Of a stretch of 64,000 nt of DNA, positions 8,245 to 16,392 are shown in pieces (position 1 is the stretch's first letter; each line of letters starts with the position of its first letter). Both the position numbers and the translations under genes were made by a program. The DNA comes from JAZLGI01 sp045616225. Lineage in GTDB: Bacteria; Spirochaetota; Spirochaetia; Sphaerochaetales; Sphaerochaetaceae. Location: positions 5,422-69,421 of the forward strand of contig JAZLGI010000042.1 in NCBI GenBank assembly GCA_045616225.1, read 5' to 3'. The notes under the pieces were generated by a model. That model did no database searches. It was not told the origin of the DNA and saw only the letters and a program-made list of their open reading frames with translations.

Positions 8245-8897
8245 AGAAAATAATAACAGTTGTATTGGTTGTTTTGCTGTCTTTCTCTGCTTTTTCCGCA
8301 GAATTAATCAAAGATACCGGCAGTGTTAATAAGTTTGACCGCGCTTTAATGAGGCCTTACAACAAGGGTCTTGATACAGTGGGAGATGTTCTTATGTGTA
8401 CATCAATGGCTGCTGCAGGAGTTCTTGCATTTGAAGACAGCTCAGAGTATCTGACAATAGGGACAATGTATCTTGAAACTTTGGGACTCACATACGGTGT
8501 GAATGAACTTGCAAAACTTATGATTTCAAGAGACAGACCATTTACTTATTATGATAATGCACCTGTAAGTGAGATAGATAATTGGAACAAGTCTTGTCCT
8601 TCAAGACACAGTGCTTTGGCATTTTCTGCTGCATCTTTTACAAGTTTTGTCTTTTGTAAATACAATCCTGACTCTAAATACAAAATTCCTGTAATTGCAG
8701 GAACAACTGCTTTGGCTGTTGCAACATCTGTTATGAGAGTGGCAAGCGGTAATCATTTTACAACAGATGTTCTTCTTGGGGCTGCCATAGGAACTGCAAT
8801 TGGAATAGGTATTCCTCTTTTACATACAATTGGTTCAAATACAAATGCAGAGGTTGCAGTTTCTCCTTTTGCTCTTGCTTTTAAATTAAATTTCTGA
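8241..8897 (+). CDS. PAP2-family phosphatase with N-terminal signal sequence
   Basis: A 218-residue protein beginning with a signal peptide-like stretch ending near FSAFSA. The three PAP2 acid-phosphatase motifs are present: KLMISRDRP, then PSRH (usual PSGH, here Arg for Gly), then SVMRVASGNHFTTD. The family dephosphorylates lipid phosphates or undecaprenyl pyrophosphate at the outer face of the membrane. The Gly-to-Arg change in motif 2 is unusual but is seen in some members. It lies in an operon with a second PAP2 gene and a MATE exporter. Confidence 0.8.
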   Translation: MKKIITVVLVVLLSFSAFSAELIKDTGSVNKFDRALMRPYNKGLDTVGDVLMCTSMAAAGVLAFEDSSEYLTIGTMYLETLGLTYGVNELAKLMISRDRPFTYYDNAPVSEIDNWNKSCPSRHSALAFSAASFTSFVFCKYNPDSKYKIPVIAGTTALAVATSVMRVASGNHFTTDVLLGAAIGTAIGIGIPLLHTIGSNTNAEVAVSPFALAFKLNF

Positions 8898-8904
8898 GGT
8901 AACT

Positions 8905-9555
8905 ATGGAAAATAAAATAAGGAAATCGGCTGTTCTTATGTCTGTTTTGGCAGTTGTTTTTACTGTTTGTGTATGTGTTATAGACAGACAGCCTATAGGT
9001 CCAAATTCTACTGTTATAGGTTTTGCTTCTCTTAATAAAGCTGTTTTTGAAGGTCTTGGAGTTCACATGGCTTTTTATGAAATTACAGAAGTTTTGGGCT
9101 GTGTTTCAATTGCAGTCTGTGTTTTCTTTGCTTGCTTGGGTCTTGCTCAGGCTTTTAAAAGAAAGAGTCTTTTCAAACTTGACAGGGATATCTTTGCACT
9201 TGCCGGAATCTATGTTTTAACAATAATTCTTTATGTTCTCTTTGAGAAACTTGCCATAAACTACCGTCCTATCATTATGCCGGGAAGTACTGAAACAGAG
9301 GCTTCTTTCCCTTCTTCTCATACAATGCTAATCTGCACCGTAATGGGAACAACTATTATAGAGGTTGGTAAGAGAGTTAAAAACAGCACATTCAGAACAA
9401 TGCTCATAGTCATTTGTTCCGTAATTACAGCTGTTACAGTTGTAGGAAGACTTGTTTGCGGTGTTCATTGGGCAACAGATATCTTTGGGGGTATTCTTTA
9501 CAGCCTCTCCCTTATCTTTTGGTTCATAGCTTTTGCTTATAAATTTGAGGATTAA
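8905..9555 (+). CDS. PAP2-family membrane phosphatase
   Basis: A 216-residue multi-spanning protein with about five to six hydrophobic segments and motifs KLAINYRP, FPSSHT and RLVCGVHWATD. This is the integral-membrane (PgpB-like) form, in contrast to the signal-peptide form encoded just upstream. Likely substrates are lipid phosphates or undecaprenyl pyrophosphate. It starts 7 nt after the upstream PAP2 gene, behind a GAGG ribosome site, and is followed 6 nt later by a MATE exporter. Confidence 0.85.
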   Translation: MENKIRKSAVLMSVLAVVFTVCVCVIDRQPIGPNSTVIGFASLNKAVFEGLGVHMAFYEITEVLGCVSIAVCVFFACLGLAQAFKRKSLFKLDRDIFALAGIYVLTIILYVLFEKLAINYRPIIMPGSTETEASFPSSHTMLICTVMGTTIIEVGKRVKNSTFRTMLIVICSVITAVTVVGRLVCGVHWATDIFGGILYSLSLIFWFIAFAYKFED

Positions 9556-9561
9556 CCCGGT

Positions 9562-10974
9562 ATGACAAAGACAAGATTTAATTGGAGAAAATTTCTCTCT
9601 TCTGTTTTGGTTATAGCCGTACCTGTAGCACTTGAGAATCTACTTACAAATACTGCTTCAATGATAGACACAATGATGATTGCTCCGCTTGGAGAAGCCA
9701 CAGTTGGAGCAATAGGGCTTTGCGCTCAGTTTTCTATTCTCATGTTCTCAGGCTATTGGGGTTTCGTAGGTGGGGGAATGCTCTTCATGTCCCAGTATTG
9801 GGGCGCTCAGGATATAGACGGGGTCAAAAGGTCTTATGGTCTTACCGTAACATTTCTTATGACGGTATCATTTATCTTTGGCTTGGCTGCAGTATTGTTT
9901 CCTCAAGTAATCATGTCTCTCTATACAGACAAGCAGGAGATTAGGGAAATTGGTATTCAATATCTGAGAATTGTTGGTTTTGCATATCCTCTTCAGGTTT
10001 ATGCTGTTGGTATGAGTTCTGTTTTGAGGGCAACGGAAAATGTTAAGGTTCCTTTTTACGGTTCAATTGCAGGTGTAGCTACTAACATTTTCTTTAACTG
10101 GGTTCTTATTTATGGTCGTTTGGGCTTTCCTCAAATGGGAGTAAAAGGTGCTGCTCTTGCAACTGTCTTTGCAGGAATAATGAATGTAAGTGTTATTCTT
10201 ATTGTTTCTGCAAGCATTAAGTTTGAGTGTTTGTTTGATATTAAAAAGCACTTCAAATGGACAAAGGAAAAGGTTTCTCAGTACATTAAAAAGTGTTTTC
10301 CAATTATCTGTAATGAAGTTGCAATGGGTATTTCCGGTTTTGTAATTGCCATTGTCATGGGGCATCAGGTTACAGAAGCAATAGCTGCAATTGCAGTTCT
10401 CAGAACCATAGAAGGTCTTGTCATTGCTTTCTTTGCCGGTTTCTCAAATGCTTCTTCTATCCTTGTTGGTGCAGAAGTTGGAGCGGGAAAACTTGAAGAT
10501 GCTTATTCCAGGGCAAAGCACATGATTCCTCTTATTATGTCTGTCATTTCTTTTGTGGCTTTAGTTCTTAATCTTACAAAACCTGTCATCATAAGAGCTA
10601 TGGGTCTTTCAGGTGAATCTTTCAGAATTTGCAGCAAGTTCATTCTCATTTACTCAATTATTGCAATAATAAGAATGAGCAACTGGTTAATGAATGATAC
10701 TTACAGGGCTTCAGGAGATGCTACAACAGGCACTGTGCTTGAAATTGCCTTTATGTATGTCCTTGTCCTTCCTCTTGTTTGTCTTACAGGTCTTAAGCTT
10801 CATCTTAATGTAATCATTGTTTTTGCCTGTTGTTATTGTGACGAGTTAATAAGAATAGTGCTTATGCTTACACACTTAAGGTCAGGTCGTTGGATAAGAC
10901 CTGTAACACCGCAAGGTCAGGCAAAACTGGTTTCTTTCAGAGAAGGAAAACCCCGCAGTTTCTATAGATGTTAG
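9562..10974 (+). CDS. MATE family efflux transporter
   Basis: A 470-residue protein with about twelve transmembrane segments and the two-fold repeat of MATE (MatE) antiporters; the N-terminal VAVPVALENLLTNTASMIDT and the central PIICNEVAMGISG mark the start of each half. MATE proteins export cationic drugs or metabolites using Na+ or H+ gradients. It ends an operon with two PAP2 genes. A TetR-type regulator gene follows in the same direction after 44 nt and may control it. Substrate unknown. Confidence 0.9.
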   Translation: MTKTRFNWRKFLSSVLVIAVPVALENLLTNTASMIDTMMIAPLGEATVGAIGLCAQFSILMFSGYWGFVGGGMLFMSQYWGAQDIDGVKRSYGLTVTFLMTVSFIFGLAAVLFPQVIMSLYTDKQEIREIGIQYLRIVGFAYPLQVYAVGMSSVLRATENVKVPFYGSIAGVATNIFFNWVLIYGRLGFPQMGVKGAALATVFAGIMNVSVILIVSASIKFECLFDIKKHFKWTKEKVSQYIKKCFPIICNEVAMGISGFVIAIVMGHQVTEAIAAIAVLRTIEGLVIAFFAGFSNASSILVGAEVGAGKLEDAYSRAKHMIPLIMSVISFVALVLNLTKPVIIRAMGLSGESFRICSKFILIYSIIAIIRMSNWLMNDTYRASGDATTGTVLEIAFMYVLVLPLVCLTGLKLHLNVIIVFACCYCDELIRIVLMLTHLRSGRWIRPVTPQGQAKLVSFREGKPRSFYRC

Positions 10975-10983
10975 GAAACAATG

Positions 10984-11012
10984 TTGCTTTTTTCTCTGAT
11001 ATTGCACACAAT
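10984..11012 (+). promoter_or_regulatory. Candidate promoter for the TetR gene at 11019 (possibly leaderless)
   Basis: TTGCTT at 10984-10989, a 17-nt spacer, then CACAAT at 11007-11012. The start codon is 7 nt beyond the -10 and no Shine-Dalgarno is visible, so the mRNA may begin at the ATG. The boxes are weak matches. Confidence 0.35.
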
Positions 11013-11018
11013 TAAAGC

Positions 11019-11567
11019 ATGGGTGTACGTAAATCAAAAACAGTTTTGTTAATGCAAAAAGCATTGGTGGATTTGCTTGAAAAAAAATCTATTTCAGATA
11101 TCACTGTAAAAGAGCTTTGCATTGCAGCAGGGGTAAACAGGTCAACTTTTTATTGTCATTTCTCCAAAATGGAAGACTTGTTTAAAGATTTGGAAAAGCA
11201 GTTGATAGATCAGATTCCTCAAAGGCCTGAAGAATTAAACAGGTTTGACTATAACGAAAAGCTTGAAGGATACAGTAAGGCTTTCTTTGAATATATTCAT
11301 GAAAATGCGGGTCTCTTTAAGATTGTCCTCAACAGAGAGGATTCTGACTTTAAAGAAAACTTTGTCAAAAGGGTAATGGGGAATTTCTGTCCTGATAAAA
11401 ATGCTTCTTATATAACCAATCTGGCATATTGCTTTAGTGTCTACGGAACACTTGGCATTATTCAGAAATGGATAGAAGATGGCTTTTTAATAGACGATTC
11501 CTACTTTTCCAAACTGGCTCTTGATTTCTGCATGACCATCAATCAAAACGCCAAAGACAACTACTGA
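11019..11567 (+). CDS. TetR/AcrR family transcriptional regulator
   Basis: A 182-residue protein with an N-terminal TetR DNA-binding domain: KSISDITVKELCIAAGVNRSTFYCHFSKMEDLF (residues about 22-55) contains the helix-turn-helix and the typical STFYCHF recognition segment. The C-terminal ligand-binding part is not assignable. It lies just after the MATE gene, so regulation of that exporter is a reasonable guess. No Shine-Dalgarno precedes the ATG. Confidence 0.85.
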   Translation: MGVRKSKTVLLMQKALVDLLEKKSISDITVKELCIAAGVNRSTFYCHFSKMEDLFKDLEKQLIDQIPQRPEELNRFDYNEKLEGYSKAFFEYIHENAGLFKIVLNREDSDFKENFVKRVMGNFCPDKNASYITNLAYCFSVYGTLGIIQKWIEDGFLIDDSYFSKLALDFCMTINQNAKDNY

Positions 11568-11584
11568 AAAACCTACAGACTATC

Positions 11585-11830
11585 AGTAACAAAAGTCAGG
11601 TTTTCTGAGGGTTGCAGCCCCAATGTTCAGACTAAATTCCGGAAATCCTATTTTAGTCTGAACTTTTCCCAAAATAATTCAGACCAAAAATAAGAAACTG
11701 GGCTTTCAGTCTGAACTTTTGACCCTTTTGTTCTGACTGTTTTTCATAAAACGCCATTCAGTCTGAAAATCTCAGAAAAAAGTTCAGACTGAATTCTTAA
11801 AAATGCAAATCAGTCCTAAATAGTTCAATC
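11585..11830. repeat. Cluster of near-palindromic TTCAGNCTGAA sites (repeat family R1-prime)
   Basis: About 250 non-coding bases contain at least six versions of TTCAGNCTGAA or half of it in both orientations: 11626-11633, 11655-11662, 11678-11685, 11705-11715, 11757-11767 and 11783-11793, mostly flanked by T-runs (for example AGTCTGAACTTTT). The sites could form many alternative hairpins, or be protein-binding sites. The layout resembles the R1 elements at 23617 and 50561 but the key word differs. Confidence 0.7.
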
Positions 11831-11968
11831 CTTGCAGAAGGTACTTTGCTTTCTCATTTTTTAACTGAGAATCTTGAAGCTTACAGGGTTCCGGGACAAA
11901 TAGAGGAAGTAGAAGCTATAAGAAGAAACAATAACGGAAAGCTAGACCGCAAGAGCTACATGGTATAG
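11831..11968 (+). pseudogene. Relic of an adenylate-forming ligase (acyl-CoA synthetase / AMP-binding), C-terminal end
   Basis: This frame reads to a TAG through LTENLEAYRVPGQIEEVEA and then NNNGKLDRKSYMV. That is the C-terminal A10 region of AMP-binding enzymes (general form: LxxYxVPxxIxxVxxIPxxxNGKxDRK), which carries the catalytic lysine of NGK. Only about 45 residues remain and no start or upstream domain is present, so it is a leftover of a gene whose body was deleted, apparently where the repeat cluster at 11585-11830 now lies. An acyl-activating enzyme would have fitted with the neighbouring sphingolipid-type genes, but that link is inference. Confidence 0.65.
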
Positions 11969-11973
11969 CTAAA

Positions 11974-12777
11974 TCAGTACAGTTTTGAAAGAAGGCTCTG
12001 TCTTAACCTGTAAGGAATAATCCTTGAGATAAAAGCTATGGTTTTGTAAGAGAAACCCACTGCAACACGAACTTTTGGTTTGAATCGGCATATTTGTTTG
12101 CAGAATTCTTTGGCTACAGAGGATGGGTCTTTTCCGTTTTGTTCGTCTCGTTCCATCTTTGAAACTGCTTTTTCACAGCTTGTGAGGTAAGGGGAGTCTT
12201 GTGGCTCATCATGGGTTCTGGACGCTGTGAATGAGGTTTTTGTGTCACCTGGTTCTACAATGCAAACTCTTACTCCAAATTGTTTTGCTTCCATAGATAG
12301 GGCTTCTGCATAGGCTTCAAGGGCATATTTGGAAGAACTGTAATGGCTTTGGTATGGAATTGGTATTATTCCGGCAACTGAGCTTGTTATGAGTACAAGT
12401 GATTTTTTGTTTTGTCTCAGTTTTGGAAGTATGATTCTGTTTACATTCAGAACTCCAAAATAGTTTACTTCCATCTGTCTTCTTGCAGCTTCCTGAGGAG
12501 TTTGCTCTGCAGAACCGGATATTCCCATCCCTGCGCAGTGAATTACAATCTGAAGCTTTTCTATCTTGCAAAGTTCTTTTGTGAGTGCGTCTGTATCTGT
12601 GACATCTGCTTGAAGCCATGTGACATTTGGTAAAGAGGGGCCTTTGTGTCTGGCTAAGGCAAAAACGTTAAAACCAAAATCTGAGAGCATTTTTGCAGTT
12701 TCAAGTCCAATTCCTTTTGATGCTCCTGTAATAAGCACTTCTTTTCCGTATTGAAAAACTCTTTTATTCATTTGCAT
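11974..12777 (-). CDS. Short-chain dehydrogenase/reductase (possible 3-ketosphinganine reductase)
   Basis: A 267-residue classical SDR: nucleotide-binding VLITGASKGIGLETA near the N-terminus, catalytic Ser in LVLITSSVAG, and YSSSKYALEAYAEAL supplying Tyr and Lys. It most likely uses NADP(H) to reduce a ketone. The start codon lies inside the last codons of the upstream serine palmitoyltransferase-like gene (14-nt overlap), so the two are translationally coupled. Reduction of the 3-keto product of that enzyme is the obvious proposal, but SDR specificity cannot be read from sequence. The C-terminal IIPYRLRQSLLSKLY end is basic and hydrophobic. Confidence 0.85.
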   Translation of the reverse strand: MQMNKRVFQYGKEVLITGASKGIGLETAKMLSDFGFNVFALARHKGPSLPNVTWLQADVTDTDALTKELCKIEKLQIVIHCAGMGISGSAEQTPQEAARRQMEVNYFGVLNVNRIILPKLRQNKKSLVLITSSVAGIIPIPYQSHYSSSKYALEAYAEALSMEAKQFGVRVCIVEPGDTKTSFTASRTHDEPQDSPYLTSCEKAVSKMERDEQNGKDPSSVAKEFCKQICRFKPKVRVAVGFSYKTIAFISRIIPYRLRQSLLSKLY

Positions 12778-13948
12778 TTATCTTTCTTATCTCTTCTGAG
12801 ATTATTTCTGCTGCTCTGTCTACAAGGTCTTCTGTTACAGTTGCCATGAGACTGGTCCTTAAAAGGCATTCACTTTCCGGTGTTGCAGGTGGCAAGACAG
12901 GGTTTACGTACACTCCCGCTTTGAACAGATTTGATGAGAGTCTTAATGTGTATTCTGCGTCTTTTGTGTATATTGGAACAATAGGGGTTGTTCCTTTGTA
13001 AAAAGCTATGTTGTTTTTTTCGTATGCTTTTCTGGTGTAGTCAGATATGCTCTGAAGTTTTTGTGTGAGATTAGGGTTTTTTCTCAGATATCTTAAGGCT
13101 GCCAAAGCACTTGCGGTACTTGCAGGTGGTAAGCTTGCAGAAAAGATAAAAGGTCTGCTTGTGTGCCTTACATAATCTACAATAGTTGAATCTGCTGCCA
13201 TATAACCGCCAAGACTTGCCAAAGATTTTGAGAATGTTCCTATGTAGATATCAACTTCTTTTTCCAGTCCAAAATAACTGGCAGTTCCTCTTCCTCCTTC
13301 TCCTATTACTCCCAGAGCATGTGCATCATCTACCATGACTTTTGCACCGTATTTTTTTGCAAGTGCAACTATTTCAGGCAGTTTTGCTATATCTCCTCTC
13401 ATACTGAAAATCCCATCTGTAACAATAAGGCAACCAGAATCTTTTGGTACTTTCTGAAGTTGTTTTTCCAGCATAGCCATGTCACTGTGGTTATAGCGCA
13501 GCATTGTTCCGTAACTAAGCTTGCATCCGTCATATATGCTGGCGTGGTTTTCTTTGTCACAGATTATATAATCGTGTCTTCCTACAATTGCACTTATAGT
13601 TCCCAAATTGGACATGAAGCCTGTAGAAAATGTCATTACTGCTTCTTTATTCAAAAAGTCTGCCAGTTCATTTTCCAGCTCATGATGCAAGTCTAATGTT
13701 CCATTCATAAATCTTGAGCCTGAGCATCCTGTTCCGTATTTGGCAAGTGCCTGCTGTGCTGCTTCCAAAACCTGCGGACAGGTCGTGAGTCCCAGATAAT
13801 TATTAGACCCAAGCATTATCTTTTTCTGACCTTCCATAACTACTTCTTTGTCCTGACGTGTTTCAAGGCAATGAAAATATGGATAAATTCCTTTTTCCCT
13901 GTACTCGTTTGGTTTTTTGAAATCAAAGCATTTTTCAAATAAATCCAT
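12764..13948 (-). CDS. Serine palmitoyltransferase-like alpha-oxoamine synthase (PLP-dependent)
   Basis: A 394-residue fold-type I PLP enzyme of the alpha-oxoamine synthase group. The PLP lysine sits in GTFSKSLASLGGY, the cofactor-contacting Asp/His in VMVDDAHALGVIG, and the N-terminal YGTGCSGSRFMNGTLDLHHE is diagnostic. From memory it resembles Bacteroides-type serine palmitoyltransferases more than KBL or BioF (for example GIYPYFHCLE near the start and PVLPPATPESECLLRTSLMA near the end). Serine palmitoyltransferase joins serine and an acyl-CoA to give 3-ketosphinganine. Coupling to an SDR supports this reading. GGAG precedes the ATG. A divergent TetR gene starts 155 nt away. Confidence 0.78.
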   Translation of the reverse strand: MDLFEKCFDFKKPNEYREKGIYPYFHCLETRQDKEVVMEGQKKIMLGSNNYLGLTTCPQVLEAAQQALAKYGTGCSGSRFMNGTLDLHHELENELADFLNKEAVMTFSTGFMSNLGTISAIVGRHDYIICDKENHASIYDGCKLSYGTMLRYNHSDMAMLEKQLQKVPKDSGCLIVTDGIFSMRGDIAKLPEIVALAKKYGAKVMVDDAHALGVIGEGGRGTASYFGLEKEVDIYIGTFSKSLASLGGYMAADSTIVDYVRHTSRPFIFSASLPPASTASALAALRYLRKNPNLTQKLQSISDYTRKAYEKNNIAFYKGTTPIVPIYTKDAEYTLRLSSNLFKAGVYVNPVLPPATPESECLLRTSLMATVTEDLVDRAAEIISEEIRKINANE

Positions 13949-13991
13949 TTAAAGCTCCATTCTGAAAGTTTTTCATTGTTAAAGTTCTCAG

Positions 13992-14021
13992 TTGTAGACT
14001 TAAGTAACATGTGTGTATTAT
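13992..14021 (+). promoter_or_regulatory. Promoter for the TetR gene at 14104
   Basis: TTGTAG at 13992-13997, 18-nt spacer, TATTAT at 14016-14021. The -10 falls inside the 22-bp palindrome at 14006-14027, as expected for an autoregulated repressor. Confidence 0.5.
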
Positions 14022-14027
14022 CATGTT
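14006..14027. promoter_or_regulatory. Palindromic operator candidate in the TetR / SPT divergent region
   Basis: AACATG, 10-nt spacer, CATGTT: perfect 6-bp half sites spanning 22 bp, within the size range of known TetR-family operators. It lies between the divergent SPT-like and TetR genes and covers the TetR -10 box. Binding by that TetR protein is inferred. Confidence 0.55.
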
Positions 14028-14103
14028 CAGAGGTTCTGCAGGAAGGACAAAAAAGCAGGAAAAGAGAGTTAATCCACAGTTTTGCAAAATTTGAGGAGTC
14101 TGT

Positions 14104-14688
14104 ATGAAAAACGTCATTAACCCAAAGGATCTTAGAGTATTGAAGACTAAAACTGCCATAAGAAATGCATTTCTTCAGTTGCTTCAAAGTAAAGAATTGA
14201 ATCAGATTTCTATTTCAGAGATTGCAAATTTGGCTTTAATAGACAGAAAGACTTTTTATTCACACTATAACGGTATTTTTGACCTTGTAGATGAGATAGA
14301 AGATGACATCATAACCACAATAGGTGAGCTTGTTCTTAATATAGATGCTTATAATTTCTTTTCTGACCCAATGGTGATTCTTTCTGTTTTGAAGACTGTA
14401 ACTGAGCATGATTCTTTTATTTTTGCAAGAACGCTCAGTATGAAAGGTAATGACAAGCTTTTGACTAAGTTTGTGGATTCTATAAAAATGCTGGTTGTCA
14501 AAGAGCTTAAATCAAAGCTTGATATGCCTGACAAAAAGCTTGAGATTCTTGTTGATTTCAATATTTCCGGAATGATTAGCTGTTATCAGAATTGGCTCAG
14601 AGAAGGAAGAAAGATACCAATAGAAAACCTTTCCGAAGAACTTAGTATGCTTTCTGTTTTTGGTTTGCAAAGTTTTTTAAAACAGTAA
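14104..14688 (+). CDS. TetR-like transcriptional regulator, divergent from the SPT-SDR genes
   Basis: A 194-residue protein with an N-terminal helix-turn-helix of the TetR type: LNQISISEIANLALIDRKTFYSHY, where TFYSHY is the usual end of the recognition helix. The rest is helical with a KELKSKLDMPDKKLEILVDF region of unknown ligand specificity. Its divergent placement and the palindrome overlapping its own promoter suggest it represses itself and the SPT-SDR pair; an acyl-CoA or lipid ligand would be plausible. GAGGAG upstream of the ATG supports the start. Confidence 0.8.
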   Translation: MKNVINPKDLRVLKTKTAIRNAFLQLLQSKELNQISISEIANLALIDRKTFYSHYNGIFDLVDEIEDDIITTIGELVLNIDAYNFFSDPMVILSVLKTVTEHDSFIFARTLSMKGNDKLLTKFVDSIKMLVVKELKSKLDMPDKKLEILVDFNISGMISCYQNWLREGRKIPIENLSEELSMLSVFGLQSFLKQ

Positions 14689-14697
14689 ATTATTTAA

Positions 14698-14784
14698 TTT
14701 TCACTCTTTTTCTTGATTTTTTGAACAAAAAGCTGTCGTTTTCACTCTTTTTGCCATTTTTCACCCCAAAAAGTGGTTTTTTGA
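14698..14784 (+). repeat. Intergenic repeat R3, copy 1
   Basis: Between two convergent genes lies TTTTCACTCTTTTT twice (from about 14698 and 14739), separated by TTGAACAAAAAGCTGTCG, and followed by CACCCCAAAAAGTGG. A closely similar element occurs in the other orientation at 59090-59170. The T-rich runs may also serve as a transcription end for both flanking genes. Confidence 0.7.
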
Positions 14785-14811
14785 AAAACCTTTGTGCAGA
14801 GATTGATAATT

Positions 14812-16335
14812 TCAATCTCTGCCGGTAGATTTGCACTTGGAAGTTTTAACTACGTGCTTGAAGACATTATCAAAACGGTTGAGTGCTTCATCAATGATTT
14901 CATCTGTGTCTGCAAGGGAAGTGTAAAGCCTTGAGCCTGCAAGAGTTACAATACCGTTTGCCATGTAAGCTGCACCCATTCTTTCCATTGAGTCCTTTCT
15001 CTCATACATCATGTCTTTGTTTTTGAGAATGCCAATTACAGATTTTAAAATGTTCATGGAAGAGAAATCAAAACTCATGGCTGCAGTACATTCTAAGTGA
15101 CAAATAGAACCCTGATTGTAAGCAACAAAAGGAAGACCGTACTTATTGATAAGAGCCTTAAGACCGTCTGTAAGTCTGTCACCTGCACGACCGGCAACTT
15201 CACAGGCATTAGTTCTTTCTATTTCCCTGATTGCAGTGTAACCGCAAAGAGCAGAAAGAGGATTTGCTGCCAAAGTTCCGCCAACATAGGCTTTATGCCC
15301 CTTGTTTCCAAGACCTGCAGCCATAATGCGAACATATTCTTTCTTTCCGCCAACACCTCCGGCTGCAGGATAGCCACCGGCAACAATCTTTCCAAAGACA
15401 GTAAGATCCGGTTTAACGTCAAATAATCCTTGGGCGCCGGAAAGGGCAACTCTAAAGCCTGTTACTACTTCATCAAAGATTAACAAAGCACCATATTTGT
15501 CACAAAGAGAACGCACTCCCTTATTGTACTCAAAAGCAACCGGTCTTGTTCCTGATTCCGGGCCAACAGGTTCTACCAAAACAGCTGCAGTTCCGCCAAG
15601 AAGACGGTTTCTTCTAAGCATGGCTTCAAGCATATTAAGGTCATTTGGTCTTACTTCATCTGTAGTTCCATAAGCAGAAGACGGAATACCGTGAGACTCA
15701 AGAAGATGCCTTGAACCAGGAATCTTGAGACCGTAAACCATCTGATCTGACCAACCGTGATAGGCTCCGCCAACTTTTATTACACGCTTTTTGCCTGTTG
15801 CAATTCTTGCAATTCTAATAGAAGCCATTACAGATTCTGTTCCGCTGCCAAGCATTCTGAACATTTCTACATTTGGCATATGCTTGTTAATTTCTTTGGC
15901 AAGCATTAATTCTGATTCATGCAAAAGTCCGGTGACAGGACCACAGGTGTTTAAAAGATTTATTGCAGCTTCTTTGACAGAAGGGTAGTTAGAGCCAAGA
16001 ATTGTAGGTCCTCCTGCCTGAAGAAAATCTATATAAGTATTGCCGTCTTTGTCTTTAAGATAGGCTCCGTTTGCTTCTGTGAAAGAAATTGGAAACGGCT
16101 TGTTGAATGCAAGATTGTGCTGAACTCCACCTGGAATGAAATTCTTTGCCTCTTCAAATATTGCCTTTGAGGTTTTGCACTTTTCATCATAGTACTTCAA
16201 AATCTCATTGTTATAATAATCATCATTGACTTCCCAGATTGGCTCCTGTGTGAGCTTCTTTAATGCTGCCTTGATTTCGTTTGGGTCATCCCAACGTGAA
16301 ATTGCACAATTAGGTAAAGTCTTAGTATATGCCAT
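14812..16335 (-). CDS. Class III aminotransferase, glutamate-1-semialdehyde aminomutase-like
   Basis: A 507-residue PLP enzyme close to HemL in pattern: PGGVQHNLAFNKPFPISF, GSGTESVMASIRIARIATGK, FDEVVTGFR and the PLP lysine in TVFGKIVAGGYPAAG. At about 507 residues it is longer than typical HemL (about 430), with an N-terminal extension of roughly 60 residues. No other heme-biosynthesis gene is nearby, and heme synthesis is uncertain in such organisms, so a related aminomutase or transaminase activity on another substrate is at least as likely. It ends the minus-strand MATE-NrnA-EamA series, 57 nt after EamA, with AGGAG before the ATG. Confidence 0.8.
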   Translation of the reverse strand: MAYTKTLPNCAISRWDDPNEIKAALKKLTQEPIWEVNDDYYNNEILKYYDEKCKTSKAIFEEAKNFIPGGVQHNLAFNKPFPISFTEANGAYLKDKDGNTYIDFLQAGGPTILGSNYPSVKEAAINLLNTCGPVTGLLHESELMLAKEINKHMPNVEMFRMLGSGTESVMASIRIARIATGKKRVIKVGGAYHGWSDQMVYGLKIPGSRHLLESHGIPSSAYGTTDEVRPNDLNMLEAMLRRNRLLGGTAAVLVEPVGPESGTRPVAFEYNKGVRSLCDKYGALLIFDEVVTGFRVALSGAQGLFDVKPDLTVFGKIVAGGYPAAGGVGGKKEYVRIMAAGLGNKGHKAYVGGTLAANPLSALCGYTAIREIERTNACEVAGRAGDRLTDGLKALINKYGLPFVAYNQGSICHLECTAAMSFDFSSMNILKSVIGILKNKDMMYERKDSMERMGAAYMANGIVTLAGSRLYTSLADTDEIIDEALNRFDNVFKHVVKTSKCKSTGRD

Positions 16336-16392
16336 GAGTAATTTCTCCTATAAGAATATTGTAACTCTAATTCTTATTATTTGTAAGCGAAT

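Noticed and set aside
14812..16335. True HemL of a heme pathway
   Set aside because: No other tetrapyrrole genes are nearby and the protein is about 75 residues longer than standard HemL, so only a HemL-like label is justified.
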